Assembly (NCBI GenBank): GCA_029856625.1
Contig: JAHKLG010000025.1
Span: forward strand, 1-12,943
DNA: 12,943 nucleotides
Source of the DNA: Candidatus Njordarchaeota archaeon
GTDB taxonomy: Archaea > Asgardarchaeota > Njordarchaeia > Njordarchaeales > Njordarchaeaceae
Direction: 5' to 3'
Shown here: piece by piece, positions 1 through 6,926 of the stretch
Layout of the letters: each line of letters opens with the position of its first letter
Numbering within the stretch: the first letter of the stretch is position 1
Position numbers and translations under genes: made by a program
The notes under the pieces: generated by a model
What the model was told of the DNA's origin: nothing
Databases searched by the model: none
What the model saw: the letters and a program-made list of their open reading frames with translations, nothing else

Positions 1-128
1 TAAGGCCTGATAGCGTTAGTGGATCTCTTTTTAGCACTTCGGAGGTGACTTATTAAGTTATCTAGAGGAATAATACCATCTTTTTTTATTCATCAATAAT
101 TTAAAAATGATATTACATAGGATGCATT

Positions 129-139
129 AAAGTTTTATA
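129..139 (+). promoter_or_regulatory. Candidate BRE/TATA promoter of the thiolase operon
   Basis: AAAG followed by TTTTATA fits the archaeal BRE plus TATA-box pattern. Transcription would be expected to start about 25 bases downstream, near 160-165, inside a pyrimidine-rich tract (143-174), leaving a leader of roughly 25-30 bases before the thiolase ATG. A second AT-rich candidate, TTTAAAA at 100-106, lies further upstream and could be an alternative. The call rests on pattern and spacing only. Confidence 0.45.
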
Positions 140-189
140 CATGTTTTTCTTCTTTCTTCTTCACCATTTCTTTCCTAGGGTTTTAGCCT

Positions 190-1371
190 ATGAGAAATGT
201 AGCTATCGTTGGTATCGGTCATTCAAAGTTTGGTAAGCGTTTAGATGTTTCCCTGCCCGAGCTTGCTTGGGAAGCTATTAAGGAAGCTATTGATGATGCT
301 GGTATAGATTCCTCAGATATCGGTTTTATCTCGTTATCAAATGTTGGTGTTTGGAGTTCGGAGGTATCTCCAGCTGCTATTATACTTGATTATGCTGATC
401 TAAACCCAGTAGAAGTTATTAGGGTGGAAACCGCGTGTGCTTCTGGGAGTGCTGCTGTTAAGGCTGCTTATATGGCTATTGCGAGTGGTCAGGTAGATAT
501 AGCTATGGCTCTTGGTGTTGAGAGAATGAATGAGATGAAGACTCCTGAGGTTATTGAGATTCTTGCTAGGATTGGGAATTATTTCTGGGAGTTCCATAAC
601 TTTGGTCCAACATTCGTTGGTTATTATGCTCTTTTCGCTACGCAATATATGAATAAGTATGGGGCTACTGAGGAGGATCTAGCTAGGGTTGCTGTTAAAA
701 ATCACTATTACGCATCCTTTAATCCCAAGGCACATTTTCCGAAGAAGATTTCTCTTGAGGATGCATTGAATTCTCCATATATCGCTTGGCCCTTAAAACT
801 TTATGATTGCTCCCCAATATCTGATGGAGCAGCCGCGGTGATTTTAGCCTCTGAGGAAGTTGCAAGGAAGTTAACAGATTCTCCTGTGTGGATTAGAGCT
901 ATTGAGGGAGCGACGGCCAGAGCTAACCATAGTAAGAGAGAAGATCTTCTTGGAATCCCATCTGCTAGGATAGCTGCTAAAAAAGCTTATAAGAAAGCTG
1001 GCATCGATCCAGAGAATCCGATCAAGCATCTCGATTTAGCAGAAGTTCATGATTGTTTTACCATAGCAGAGATAATGGCATATGAGGATCTTGGATTCGC
1101 TAAAAGGGGAGAGGGCTATAAACTAATCCGTGAGGAACAAACATACATAGGGGGTTTAATCCCCGTGAATCTAAGTGGTGGTTTAAAGGCTAAAGGTCAT
1201 CCAATAGGAGCTACAGGGGTTAGTATGGTTGCTGAGCTTACCAAGCAGCTCCGCCAAGAAGTGGAGCGAGAGCGTCAAGCACCTATAGAGAAAGGGATGG
1301 CGCTGGCGCATAATGTGGGAGGAACGGGTCACTATGTTTTTGTAACTATTCTCTCGCTTCATAAGCCCTGA
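190..1371 (+). CDS. Thiolase (acetyl-CoA acetyltransferase, SCP2-like archaeal type)
   Basis: This 393-residue protein has the full thiolase fold. It should catalyse CoA-dependent cleavage of 3-ketoacyl-CoA, or the reverse condensation, in the cytoplasm. The nucleophilic cysteine is C83 in TACASG. The HDCF motif (287-290) supplies C289, which in SCP2-type thiolases acts as the acid/base cysteine. The LSGGLKAKGHPIGATG segment (328-343) holds the active-site H337. The late CxG motif of bacterial thiolases is replaced by HNVGGTG (374-380), as is common in archaeal members. The ATG start has only a weak ribosome site (AGGG, 177-180), but the MRNVAIVGIG beginning is typical. The DUF35 gene follows almost immediately, a pairing that in methanogens forms a thiolase/HMG-CoA synthase/DUF35 complex. 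No HMG-CoA synthase is present here, and an acyl-CoA dehydrogenase and ETF genes lie downstream, which favours acyl-CoA degradation over isoprenoid synthesis. The substrate chain length is unknown. Confidence 0.93.
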   Translation: MRNVAIVGIGHSKFGKRLDVSLPELAWEAIKEAIDDAGIDSSDIGFISLSNVGVWSSEVSPAAIILDYADLNPVEVIRVETACASGSAAVKAAYMAIASGQVDIAMALGVERMNEMKTPEVIEILARIGNYFWEFHNFGPTFVGYYALFATQYMNKYGATEEDLARVAVKNHYYASFNPKAHFPKKISLEDALNSPYIAWPLKLYDCSPISDGAAAVILASEEVARKLTDSPVWIRAIEGATARANHSKREDLLGIPSARIAAKKAYKKAGIDPENPIKHLDLAEVHDCFTIAEIMAYEDLGFAKRGEGYKLIREEQTYIGGLIPVNLSGGLKAKGHPIGATGVSMVAELTKQLRQEVERERQAPIEKGMALAHNVGGTGHYVFVTILSLHKP

Positions 1372-1376
1372 GGTGA
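1371..1376 (+). promoter_or_regulatory. Ribosome binding site deciding the DUF35 start
   Basis: AGGTGA matches the archaeal anti-Shine-Dalgarno end and overlaps the thiolase stop codon by one base. Five bases separate it from ATG 1382. The in-frame GTG at 1373 lies inside the site itself, so the ATG is preferred. Confidence 0.6.
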
Positions 1377-1381
1377 GTAGT

Positions 1382-1876
1382 ATGAGTGAGAAGGAAGAAG
1401 TTAAGGGTCTGCCAGTTATTTTGGATAAGAAAACAGCTCTGCCTTTGTGGATTGATCAGAGAGTTTTTCCTCTTCAATATTATATTCCAATAAAGAGGAT
1501 TGAGAACTTCTTCAAGGGGTTAAGGGAAGGTAAAATATTAGCGACGAAGTGTAAATCTTGCGGACGATTATTCTTCCCTCCGCAAATGGATTGTCCAAAA
1601 TGTAAGACAAGGGATATGGAATGGGTTGAGCTGAGTAATGAAGCAGAATTAGTATCCTATACGATCATTAAAGTTAAGCCTAAGACGTTTGGGCATTACG
1701 AAGACTATATAATTGCGATAGGGAAACTAAAAAAGGAGAATATCAATATATTTGCATGGCTAAAAACTTCCGACCCATCTAAGATAAGAATAGGTATGAA
1801 GCTTAAGCTAGTTGTATCTGAGAGGCTGCCAGAGAAGTATCTTGTCTACGAATTTGTTCCCGCGGAGGATTTATAG
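1382..1876 (+). CDS. DUF35 zinc-ribbon/OB-fold acyl-CoA-binding protein
   Basis: This protein of 164 residues has the two-part DUF35 architecture. A rubredoxin-like zinc ribbon carries C57, C60, C71 and C74 (CKSCG...CPKC) after an N-terminal helical region. An OB-fold of beta strands follows (about 75-160). Such proteins bind thiolases or polyketide-type condensing enzymes; in the methanogen thiolase/HMG-CoA synthase complex they act as a shared CoA-binding bridge. Ten bases separate the chosen ATG from the thiolase stop, so the two genes are surely co-transcribed and the thiolase is the expected partner. A GTG at 1373 would add three residues but overlaps the ribosome site. The family call is firm. 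The exact role, substrate handover or scaffold, is inferred from homologues. Confidence 0.9.
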   Translation: MSEKEEVKGLPVILDKKTALPLWIDQRVFPLQYYIPIKRIENFFKGLREGKILATKCKSCGRLFFPPQMDCPKCKTRDMEWVELSNEAELVSYTIIKVKPKTFGHYEDYIIAIGKLKKENINIFAWLKTSDPSKIRIGMKLKLVVSERLPEKYLVYEFVPAEDL

Positions 1877-1905
1877 GAACAAACAACTTTTCAAAAACAA
1901 TTAAC

Positions 1906-1914
1906 TTTTTATAT
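1906..1914 (+). promoter_or_regulatory. Candidate TATA box upstream of the small hypothetical gene
   Basis: TTTTTATAT in an AT-rich stretch after the DUF35 stop would place a start of transcription near 1935-1940. A second candidate, TTTTTAAAAA at 1959-1968, would place it near 1990, closer to the GTG at 2021. I cannot choose between them. Confidence 0.25.
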
Positions 1915-2020
1915 GATTCTGTAATACCTATACATAGATATTCCATCTTTTTCAGAATTTTTAAAAATCGTTAATGCTGTGGTACCTTTCCCTCCTGCGT
2001 ATACCGCTGGTGAAATACTG

Positions 2021-2281
2021 GTGAGTATTGACGTAGCAGAGCTTATAAAATGTCTCTCAGAAACAATAACTAAACAGCTCGAAAACCTGCCCTCAAAAGA
2101 TCTAAGGAGAAAGCTAGCTCAAGAGATAGCTCTTGAAATCATTACTGAAAAAATCAGGAAGAGTAGGAATCCTTACGAACTTCTACATGAATTAGAGACA
2201 GATCTATGGCTTCGTTATGACATTCTTCTATCAAGTAGTGATCGCGAAAGGATATACCGCACCCTAAATGGCTTAAGGTGA
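2021..2281 (+). CDS. Small hypothetical helical protein
   Basis: I do not recognise this family. The predicted protein of 86 residues is charged, rich in Leu, Ile, Glu, Lys and Arg, and appears to be nearly all alpha-helical, with heptad-like leucine spacing and no cysteine motif, membrane segment or signal peptide. The composition reads like a real protein rather than a chance frame. The GTG at 2021 is chosen because GGTGA (2009-2013) sits seven bases before it. An in-frame GTG at 1979 would add 14 residues (MVPFPPAYTAG...) but has no ribosome site. The gene stands alone between the thiolase/DUF35 pair and the acyl-CoA dehydrogenase, with its own AT-rich upstream region, so nothing in the context fixes a function. 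Confidence 0.55.
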   Translation: MSIDVAELIKCLSETITKQLENLPSKDLRRKLAQEIALEIITEKIRKSRNPYELLHELETDLWLRYDILLSSSDRERIYRTLNGLR

Positions 2282-2299
2282 ATTCTTCCCTACTCACTT

Positions 2300-2323
2300 A
2301 AAATTTTTTATTTATTTTATTTA
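2300..2323 (+). terminator. T-rich transcription stop after the small hypothetical gene
   Basis: A run of almost only T and A with several T stretches begins about 20 bases after the stop codon at 2281. Archaeal termination commonly uses such T-tracts without a hairpin. No stable stem is visible. Confidence 0.35.
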
Positions 2324-2424
2324 TCTGGTCTTTCCCGTCATGGAGGATTTTTAACGGTATTGTTATTGGCGGAGATAAGATTCTCGCTTCGCAGTTTCCT
2401 TTCTTGAATATACATTGGTCTTAG

Positions 2425-2436
2425 AAATATATACAA
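2425..2436 (+). promoter_or_regulatory. Candidate TATA box of the acyl-CoA dehydrogenase gene
   Basis: AAATATATACAA lies about 60 bases before the ATG at 2494, predicting transcription from around 2455-2462 and a leader of 30-40 bases that contains the purine-rich ribosome site AGGGGAG at 2483-2489. Confidence 0.45.
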
Positions 2437-2493
2437 TGCCTTTACTATCAAATAAAGGTATACTTCTCCTGCCTTGTGTTTAAGGGGAGTCTT

Positions 2494-3720
2494 ATGGACT
2501 TCAAGTTTTCCGAGGAAGAAGAATTATTTAGAGAAAGCGTAATTGAATTCTGTAAGCGTCATATTGAGCCCGTTTGGGTAGAACTTGATGAGAAAGGTAA
2601 AATACCCATCGAGCTAATCAAGAAGATGGGTGAACAAGGGCTCTTCTGTATTCCTTGTTCGGATACTTATGGAGGGATGGGCGGAACATACTTAATGGCC
2701 GTGATTGCTGTTGAGGAGATTGCTTACCACGAGCCTGCTGTTGGGTTAGCGGTTTATACACTATTAAATAATGGGTGGCCTTATGCTCTAGAATTGTTTG
2801 GGACAGAGGAAGCTAAACAAGAGATAATTCCCAGGGTTGCTAGAGGAGAAGCATTCTATGGAATCGCCTCAACAGAACCCCATGGTGGAAGCGATGTCGC
2901 TGGTACAAGAATGCGTGCGGAGAAGAGAGGCGATGTTTGGGTACTAAATGGCGAAAAAGTGTATATTAGTGGTGTTAGAGAGCTTCAAGAGCTCCCATAC
3001 GGAGGTGGCTTTTTCACAGTAACTAGGACGGGTACTCTTGAGGAAGGTCGTAAGGGGTTAACAGCTTTTAGTGTTCTTCCAAAATGGAAAGGGAAGATTA
3101 AGCCTGGCTTTGAACCATCGATCTATGATGATATAGGTAGGCATGCGTTATCAACAGGGGGCTTTAAATTAACAGATTTTGAAGTTGAAGACGTGTATAG
3201 GTTAGGTAATGTAGGCGAAGGCTTCTATCTGGTTATGCAAGGATTTAACCTCGCCAGAATACTGGTAGCCACAGCCTGCGTTGGATCTGCTAGATGGGCT
3301 CTAGATCAAGCAGTTAATTATTTCAGAGAAAAGAAGATCTTTGGAAGATATTTATCGTCCTTCCAAGGAGTGAGCTTTAAGTTCGCTGAGTTATATGCGG
3401 AATTAGAAATGGTGAGGTTAATGGTTTACAAAGCGGCTTGGATGGCTGATAAGATTTATAAGGAAAAGGATCCAGCATACAAGCCTAGGGATTTAAACAT
3501 CCCTGTATCGATCGTGAAAATGAAGGCACCAGAGTTAGCTACTAAGATCTATGAGGAAGTTCTTAAGTGGCTGGGGGCGTACGGTTATACGAAGGAATGT
3601 AATGTCTATAGGGGATGGTTAGGAACATTCTCATACACGATTGGTGCAGAAGGAGCTCAAAACATCATGAGGTACATAATTGCTAGAGATGTCATCGGAA
3701 GAGAATATGTTAGACAATAA
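2494..3720 (+). CDS. Acyl-CoA dehydrogenase
   Basis: The 408-residue protein has the normal length and order of FAD-dependent acyl-CoA dehydrogenases: an N-terminal helical domain, a central beta domain with the FAD/substrate motif YGIASTEPHGGSDVAGT (122-138), and a C-terminal helical domain. It should oxidise an acyl-CoA to the 2-enoyl-CoA and pass electrons to an ETF. The late motif IGAEGAQNIMR matches the YEGTxxIQR region; its glutamate E386 is the expected catalytic base. ATG 2494 is chosen over the in-frame GTG at 2476 because AGGGGAG (2483-2489) lies just before it and MDFKFSEEEELFRE is a standard family start. The ETF/FixABCX operon downstream fits as electron acceptor, and the thiolase upstream fits the same pathway. 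The preferred substrate cannot be read from sequence. Confidence 0.95.
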   Translation: MDFKFSEEEELFRESVIEFCKRHIEPVWVELDEKGKIPIELIKKMGEQGLFCIPCSDTYGGMGGTYLMAVIAVEEIAYHEPAVGLAVYTLLNNGWPYALELFGTEEAKQEIIPRVARGEAFYGIASTEPHGGSDVAGTRMRAEKRGDVWVLNGEKVYISGVRELQELPYGGGFFTVTRTGTLEEGRKGLTAFSVLPKWKGKIKPGFEPSIYDDIGRHALSTGGFKLTDFEVEDVYRLGNVGEGFYLVMQGFNLARILVATACVGSARWALDQAVNYFREKKIFGRYLSSFQGVSFKFAELYAELEMVRLMVYKAAWMADKIYKEKDPAYKPRDLNIPVSIVKMKAPELATKIYEEVLKWLGAYGYTKECNVYRGWLGTFSYTIGAEGAQNIMRYIIARDVIGREYVRQ

Positions 3721-3748
3721 AAATATACCATTTATTCCTCAAAATAAA

Positions 3749-3770
3749 ATAAATATATTTTTTATTTTAT
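3749..3770 (+). terminator. A/T-rich termination region after acyl-CoA dehydrogenase
   Basis: A stretch made entirely of A and T, including a run of six T, starts about 30 bases after the stop codon. It probably ends the acyl-CoA dehydrogenase transcript. It overlaps the TATA-like element of the downstream sRNA candidate. Confidence 0.35.
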
Positions 3771-3772
3771 AA
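3765..3772 (+). promoter_or_regulatory. Candidate TATA box of the C/D box sRNA
   Basis: TTTTATAA sits so that transcription would start around 3793-3796, only a few bases before the C box at 3799. This is the spacing expected for an independently transcribed archaeal guide RNA. Confidence 0.45.
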
Positions 3773-3794
3773 GAATGCTCTAGCTCCCTGCTAA

Positions 3795-3855
3795 TACGAT
3801 GATGAAAGGACTACGATGAGAATTTAAATGATCGAGTGGGCATCGGCTGAGTTTT
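3795..3855 (+). ncRNA. Candidate C/D box 2'-O-methylation guide sRNA
   Basis: The elements appear in the right order and at archaeal spacing. They are a perfect C box ATGATGA (3799-3805), a 10-base guide (3806-3815), a D'-like ATGA (3816-3819), a C'-like ATGATCG (3828-3834), a 12-base guide (3835-3846) and a perfect D box CTGA (3847-3850). The 52-base core matches the usual 50-60 nt. A TATA box lies about 30 bases upstream and a T-rich run follows at once. The first guide contains GGACTAC (3808-3814), which is complementary to the near-universal 16S rRNA segment GUAGUCC just after the 790 loop. By the D+5 rule this points to a G equivalent to about G803 in E. coli numbering. I found no target for the second guide. 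The D' and C' boxes are imperfect and no clear terminal stem is visible, so this remains a candidate. The exact ends are estimates. Confidence 0.55.
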
Positions 3856-3870
3856 CCTTTTTTATTTTTC
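3851..3870 (+). terminator. T-rich end of the sRNA candidate
   Basis: Directly after the D box come TTTT, TTTTTT and TTTTT runs broken by only a few other bases, a plausible archaeal T-tract terminator. The same tract could supply AT-rich promoter sequence for the ETF operon, whose own TATA box I cannot place with confidence. Confidence 0.35.
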
Positions 3871-3919
3871 TTGTCATAAGTTTTAGAAATTAGGCCCCAA
3901 TTGGTGGAGGGACTGCGTT

Positions 3920-4690
3920 ATGCGTATACTTGTAGGTATCAAATATGGCTTAAAAGTGGAAAACTTAGTTATAGACCCCAGAACAAGAAAAGTGCTTGAG
4001 GAGGATACGCCCAAGCAAATGGAAGATCTAGGTAAACGTGCCTTAGAGGAAGCGCTCAGGATAAAGGAAAGAGTTGGTGGTTCGATAACTGTAGTCTGTA
4101 TTGGTCCTCCTGAGGCTAAGAAAATACTGACGGAAGCCTATGCTATGGGTGCTGATGAGGCATATTTGGTTCCTCAAGAGAATTATGATTCCTTTGTGGT
4201 ATCTAAGATCTTAGCGGGATTCTATAAGTCGAAAGGTCCTTATGATTTGATTATTCTAGGAGGTATCTCCACCGATGGTTTTACTGGATTAGTTGGCTCT
4301 AGATTAGCGGGAGAACTAAATCTGCCTTTATTACCATTAGCTAAGAAGGTGGAGATAAAGGATCAAGAGGTTATCGTTGAAAGCGATTTGGGGGATGGAA
4401 TCTATAAATTAAAGAGCAAGCTACCAGCCATAATTACGGTTACTTTAGAGATTAATGAGCCAAGAATTCCTAAACTTCCTCAGATCCTAAAAGCTAAGAA
4501 GAAGCCTATTCATGAGATCTCTCCAGCCGATCTAGGCCTAGCGGACATTTCGCCTAAAATATCCATTGTGGATACCAAAGCATATGAGGTCAAGAGAAAG
4601 AACATTATCTGGGATGCCTCCGACCCATCTAAGATTCCAGAGGCAATAGAGAATCTGATTAATAAGCTGAGGGAGGAGGGGGTGTTATGA
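3920..4690 (+). CDS. fixA: Electron transfer flavoprotein beta subunit (FixA-like)
   Basis: This 256-residue protein is the ETF beta subunit, which forms a cytoplasmic FAD-containing heterodimer with the alpha subunit encoded next to it. Family signatures are AYAMGADEAYLV (73-84), the nucleotide-binding STDGFTGLVGSRLAGELNLP (117-136) and the C-terminal LPAIITVTLEINEPRIP (168-184) followed by KAKKKPI. The usual VKQVPD-like N-terminus is changed to GIKYGLKVEN. ATG 3920 follows GGAGG at 3906-3910. The stop overlaps the next start in ATGA, giving translational coupling. Because the downstream genes are fixC and fixX rather than an isolated quinone oxidoreductase, this is best read as the FixA member of a FixABCX/EtfABCX complex. 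In bifurcating members of that group the beta subunit holds the bifurcating flavin; I did not verify the residues specific to that chemistry. Confidence 0.93.
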   Translation: MRILVGIKYGLKVENLVIDPRTRKVLEEDTPKQMEDLGKRALEEALRIKERVGGSITVVCIGPPEAKKILTEAYAMGADEAYLVPQENYDSFVVSKILAGFYKSKGPYDLIILGGISTDGFTGLVGSRLAGELNLPLLPLAKKVEIKDQEVIVESDLGDGIYKLKSKLPAIITVTLEINEPRIPKLPQILKAKKKPIHEISPADLGLADISPKISIVDTKAYEVKRKNIIWDASDPSKIPEAIENLINKLREEGVL

Positions 4691-5637
4691 GTATCCTTAT
4701 CCATGCATTTAGTGAAAGAACTTTTCCTGAAATAGTATCTGGTGCTCTTGAACTAAGGAAAATTATCGGTGGTGAAGTATACGCTATTGTAATAGGGCAT
4801 AATGTAGAGGAACTAGCTAAGAAAGTAGCTAAGCTGGGAGTTTCAAGGGTATATCTTGTTGATCAACCGGAATTCAGCATATTTAATCCAGAGACTTACT
4901 CAAAGGTGATTCTCAGTATTGCTGATGAAGTTAATGCCAAAGTTCTTATAGTGGAGTCTGATATCAGAGGAAAGATTCTTTCCGGCATTCTTAGTGGAAA
5001 GCTAGGATGTGGGGCCATTAATGATGTTATCGGATTCGAGACAAGAAATGGGAAAATGATTTATAAGAGGGTAATATACGCTGGTAGAGCAATTGCAGAG
5101 GAGGAAGTGAGCGGGGATAGCATAGTCCTGGCGATCAGACCGGGGGCGTTTAAAGCAGCTGAGGAGGAAGGAGAAGCAGAAATAGTCAAAAGGGAGATTC
5201 AGGTAGGAGAACTAGCTACAATTGTTGAGGAATTTAAACCCAAGGAAATAGCTGGCGAGATGAGATTAGAAGATGCAGAAGTAGTGGTTGGTGCTGGTAG
5301 GGGTATTCGGAAGAAAGAAGACTTAGAAATGATTAAGGAACTAGCTCGAGTTCTTGGTGGTGCTTGGGGTCTCTCACGACCACTAGCTGCGGATTATGGG
5401 TGGGCACCGATTTGGATAGGCATATCAGGGATTTCTATTAAGCCAAAGCTATACATTGCTATAGGTATTTCTGGTCAACCCCAACATACCTCTGGAATTA
5501 GGGATTCGAAGATCATAGTGGCGATTAATAAGGATCCTGATGCGCCAATATTTCAGTTCGCTGATTATGGGATTATAGGCGATGCATATCAAGTTGTTCC
5601 CGAGCTAATAAAGAGGCTTAAGGAGCTCAAAGGGTGA
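4687..5637 (+). CDS. fixB: Electron transfer flavoprotein alpha subunit (FixB-like)
   Basis: The 316-residue protein has the two ETF alpha domains: an N-terminal alpha/beta domain (1-190) and the C-terminal FAD domain. The latter shows VGAGRGI (201-207), WGLSRPLAADYGW (227-239), the FAD-contacting GISGQPQH (260-267) and VAINKDPDAPIFQFADYGI (278-296). It carries electrons between the beta subunit flavin and the FixC flavoprotein. The ATG overlaps the beta stop codon (ATGA) and is preceded by a G-rich ribosome site ending in GGGGGTG. The gene is followed without a gap by fixC. QP in GISGQPQH replaces the common AI or AV, a small deviation from the canonical motif. The family call is secure. Confidence 0.94.
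   Translation: MSILIHAFSERTFPEIVSGALELRKIIGGEVYAIVIGHNVEELAKKVAKLGVSRVYLVDQPEFSIFNPETYSKVILSIADEVNAKVLIVESDIRGKILSGILSGKLGCGAINDVIGFETRNGKMIYKRVIYAGRAIAEEEVSGDSIVLAIRPGAFKAAEEEGEAEIVKREIQVGELATIVEEFKPKEIAGEMRLEDAEVVVGAGRGIRKKEDLEMIKELARVLGGAWGLSRPLAADYGWAPIWIGISGISIKPKLYIAIGISGQPQHTSGIRDSKIIVAINKDPDAPIFQFADYGIIGDAYQVVPELIKRLKELKG
5632..5637 (+). promoter_or_regulatory. Ribosome binding site favouring a TTG start for fixC
   Basis: GGGTGA overlaps the fixB stop and lies five bases before TTG 5643. That is the same 4-7 base spacing seen before the ATG starts of the DUF35, fixX, nuoH, nuoJ and nuoK genes. The GTG at 5634 lies inside this site. Confidence 0.5.
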
Positions 5638-5642
5638 AGTAT

Positions 5643-6926
5643 TTGTCTGAGAAATTCGATGTGATTATTGTAGGCGGAGGACCAAGTGGTCTCACAGCAG
5701 CATATTTCTTAGCAAAGGCCGGATTAAATTGTGTTGTCCTAGAGAGGGGAAAGGAATTAGGTGCTAAGAACGTCTATGGAGGCCGGATTTATTCCCATAA
5801 TCTCTTTAATATTTTTCCAGGATTCGAGAAAGAAGCTCCAATTGAGAGATGGGTTCGTAAGGAAAGGATCTTTGTTCTGGATAAGAACGATGGCTTATCA
5901 ATTGAGTTTCATAAGAGTAATGAGCAGTTAAAGAATAGCTTTACAGCATACCTGACGAAATTCGTTAAATGGCTTGGAGAGAAGGCTGAGGGAGAAGGAG
6001 CCTTAATTGCCACGGGGGTTCGAGTTGATTCACTACTTCTGGAGAATAACTATGTGCGTGGGGTAATTGCGGATGGAGAAAAAATGGAGGCCGATTATAC
6101 AATAGTTGCAGAGGGAGCAAATTCGATCTTACTAGAGAATGCTGGTTTAAAGAAAAAGACAGAGCCTCATGAGGTAGCCTTAGGTATTAAGGAGGTAATT
6201 AGGTTAGATGAACAAACAATAAACCAGCGATTTGGATTAGAATCCTCTGAGGAGGGATTAGCCGGATTATTGTTAGGAGAGGCTTCTAAAGGCATGATTG
6301 GTGGTGGTTTTCTATATACAATGAGGAATGAGGTAACAATCGGTGTGGTGGTTAGATTAGACGAATTTGAGAGAAGAAGGATATATGCTCACGAAATCGT
6401 GGAAGATCTAAGGCTTCATCCAATGCTCAAACCATTGTTAAGAGGAGGATATATGCTTGAGTATTCTGCACATCTAATAGTTGAAAAAGGGGCATCAGAT
6501 GAAAAAGAACTTTATGGAAATGGATACTTAGTCGTAGGGGATGCTGCTGGCTTTGAACTAAATACGGGATTAACAGTAAGAGGTGTTGATTTTGCGATGG
6601 AGTCTGGGAAATTAGCGGCGGATACGATAATAGAAGCTCATGAAAAAGGAAAGAATGACGCGGAGGCGTTAAAGATCTATGTTAACAAATTAAGAGAGAG
6701 CTTTGTTTTGAAGGAACTTAAAGCCTTTAGAAAAGCACCAAAATTCCTGGGAAATAGGAGGATATATGAAGCCTATCCAAAAATACTATGCAGTTTCTTT
6801 AGAGATATTTACACTGTAGAGGGTGTTCCTAAGAGGCTATATCCGACACTCAGAAGAAATATGAAAGGAAGAATTTCTATACTAACGTTGTTTAAGGATC
6901 TAATAGGTGCGGTGAGGTCTTTATGA
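5643..6926 (+). CDS. fixC: FixC flavoprotein (ETF-quinone oxidoreductase family)
   Basis: This 427-residue FAD protein belongs to the FixC/ETF-QO branch of the geranylgeranyl-reductase-like flavoproteins. The N-terminal Rossmann motif GGGPSG (11-16) is followed by E34 in VVLERG, the ribose-binding acid. GAKNVYGG (40-47) is typical of FixC, and the second FAD motif YLVVGDAAGFE spans 295-305. In FixABCX complexes it accepts high-potential electrons from the ETF core and passes them through FixX to a quinone at the membrane surface. No transmembrane segment is seen. The TTG start is preferred because GGGTGA sits five bases upstream and MSEKFDVIIVGGG is a natural family beginning; a GTG at 5634, overlapping the fixB stop, would add three residues. 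The stop overlaps the fixX start. Whether the acceptor is a quinone in this organism is unknown. Confidence 0.93.
   Translation: MSEKFDVIIVGGGPSGLTAAYFLAKAGLNCVVLERGKELGAKNVYGGRIYSHNLFNIFPGFEKEAPIERWVRKERIFVLDKNDGLSIEFHKSNEQLKNSFTAYLTKFVKWLGEKAEGEGALIATGVRVDSLLLENNYVRGVIADGEKMEADYTIVAEGANSILLENAGLKKKTEPHEVALGIKEVIRLDEQTINQRFGLESSEEGLAGLLLGEASKGMIGGGFLYTMRNEVTIGVVVRLDEFERRRIYAHEIVEDLRLHPMLKPLLRGGYMLEYSAHLIVEKGASDEKELYGNGYLVVGDAAGFELNTGLTVRGVDFAMESGKLAADTIIEAHEKGKNDAEALKIYVNKLRESFVLKELKAFRKAPKFLGNRRIYEAYPKILCSFFRDIYTVEGVPKRLYPTLRRNMKGRISILTLFKDLIGAVRSL

Noticed and set aside
41..48. Perfect Shine-Dalgarno GGAGGTGA near the left edge
   Set aside because: No ATG, GTG or TTG follows at a usable distance. 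It may be internal to the end of an upstream gene (an open frame from the edge stops with TAA at 54-56), but the fragment is too short to call.
400..645. Minus-strand open frame inside the thiolase gene (81 residues)
   Set aside because: It lies wholly within a well-supported gene, has no ribosome site and no recognisable protein features. The same holds for the minus-strand frames at 4510-4704, 9126-9407 and 10431-10646.
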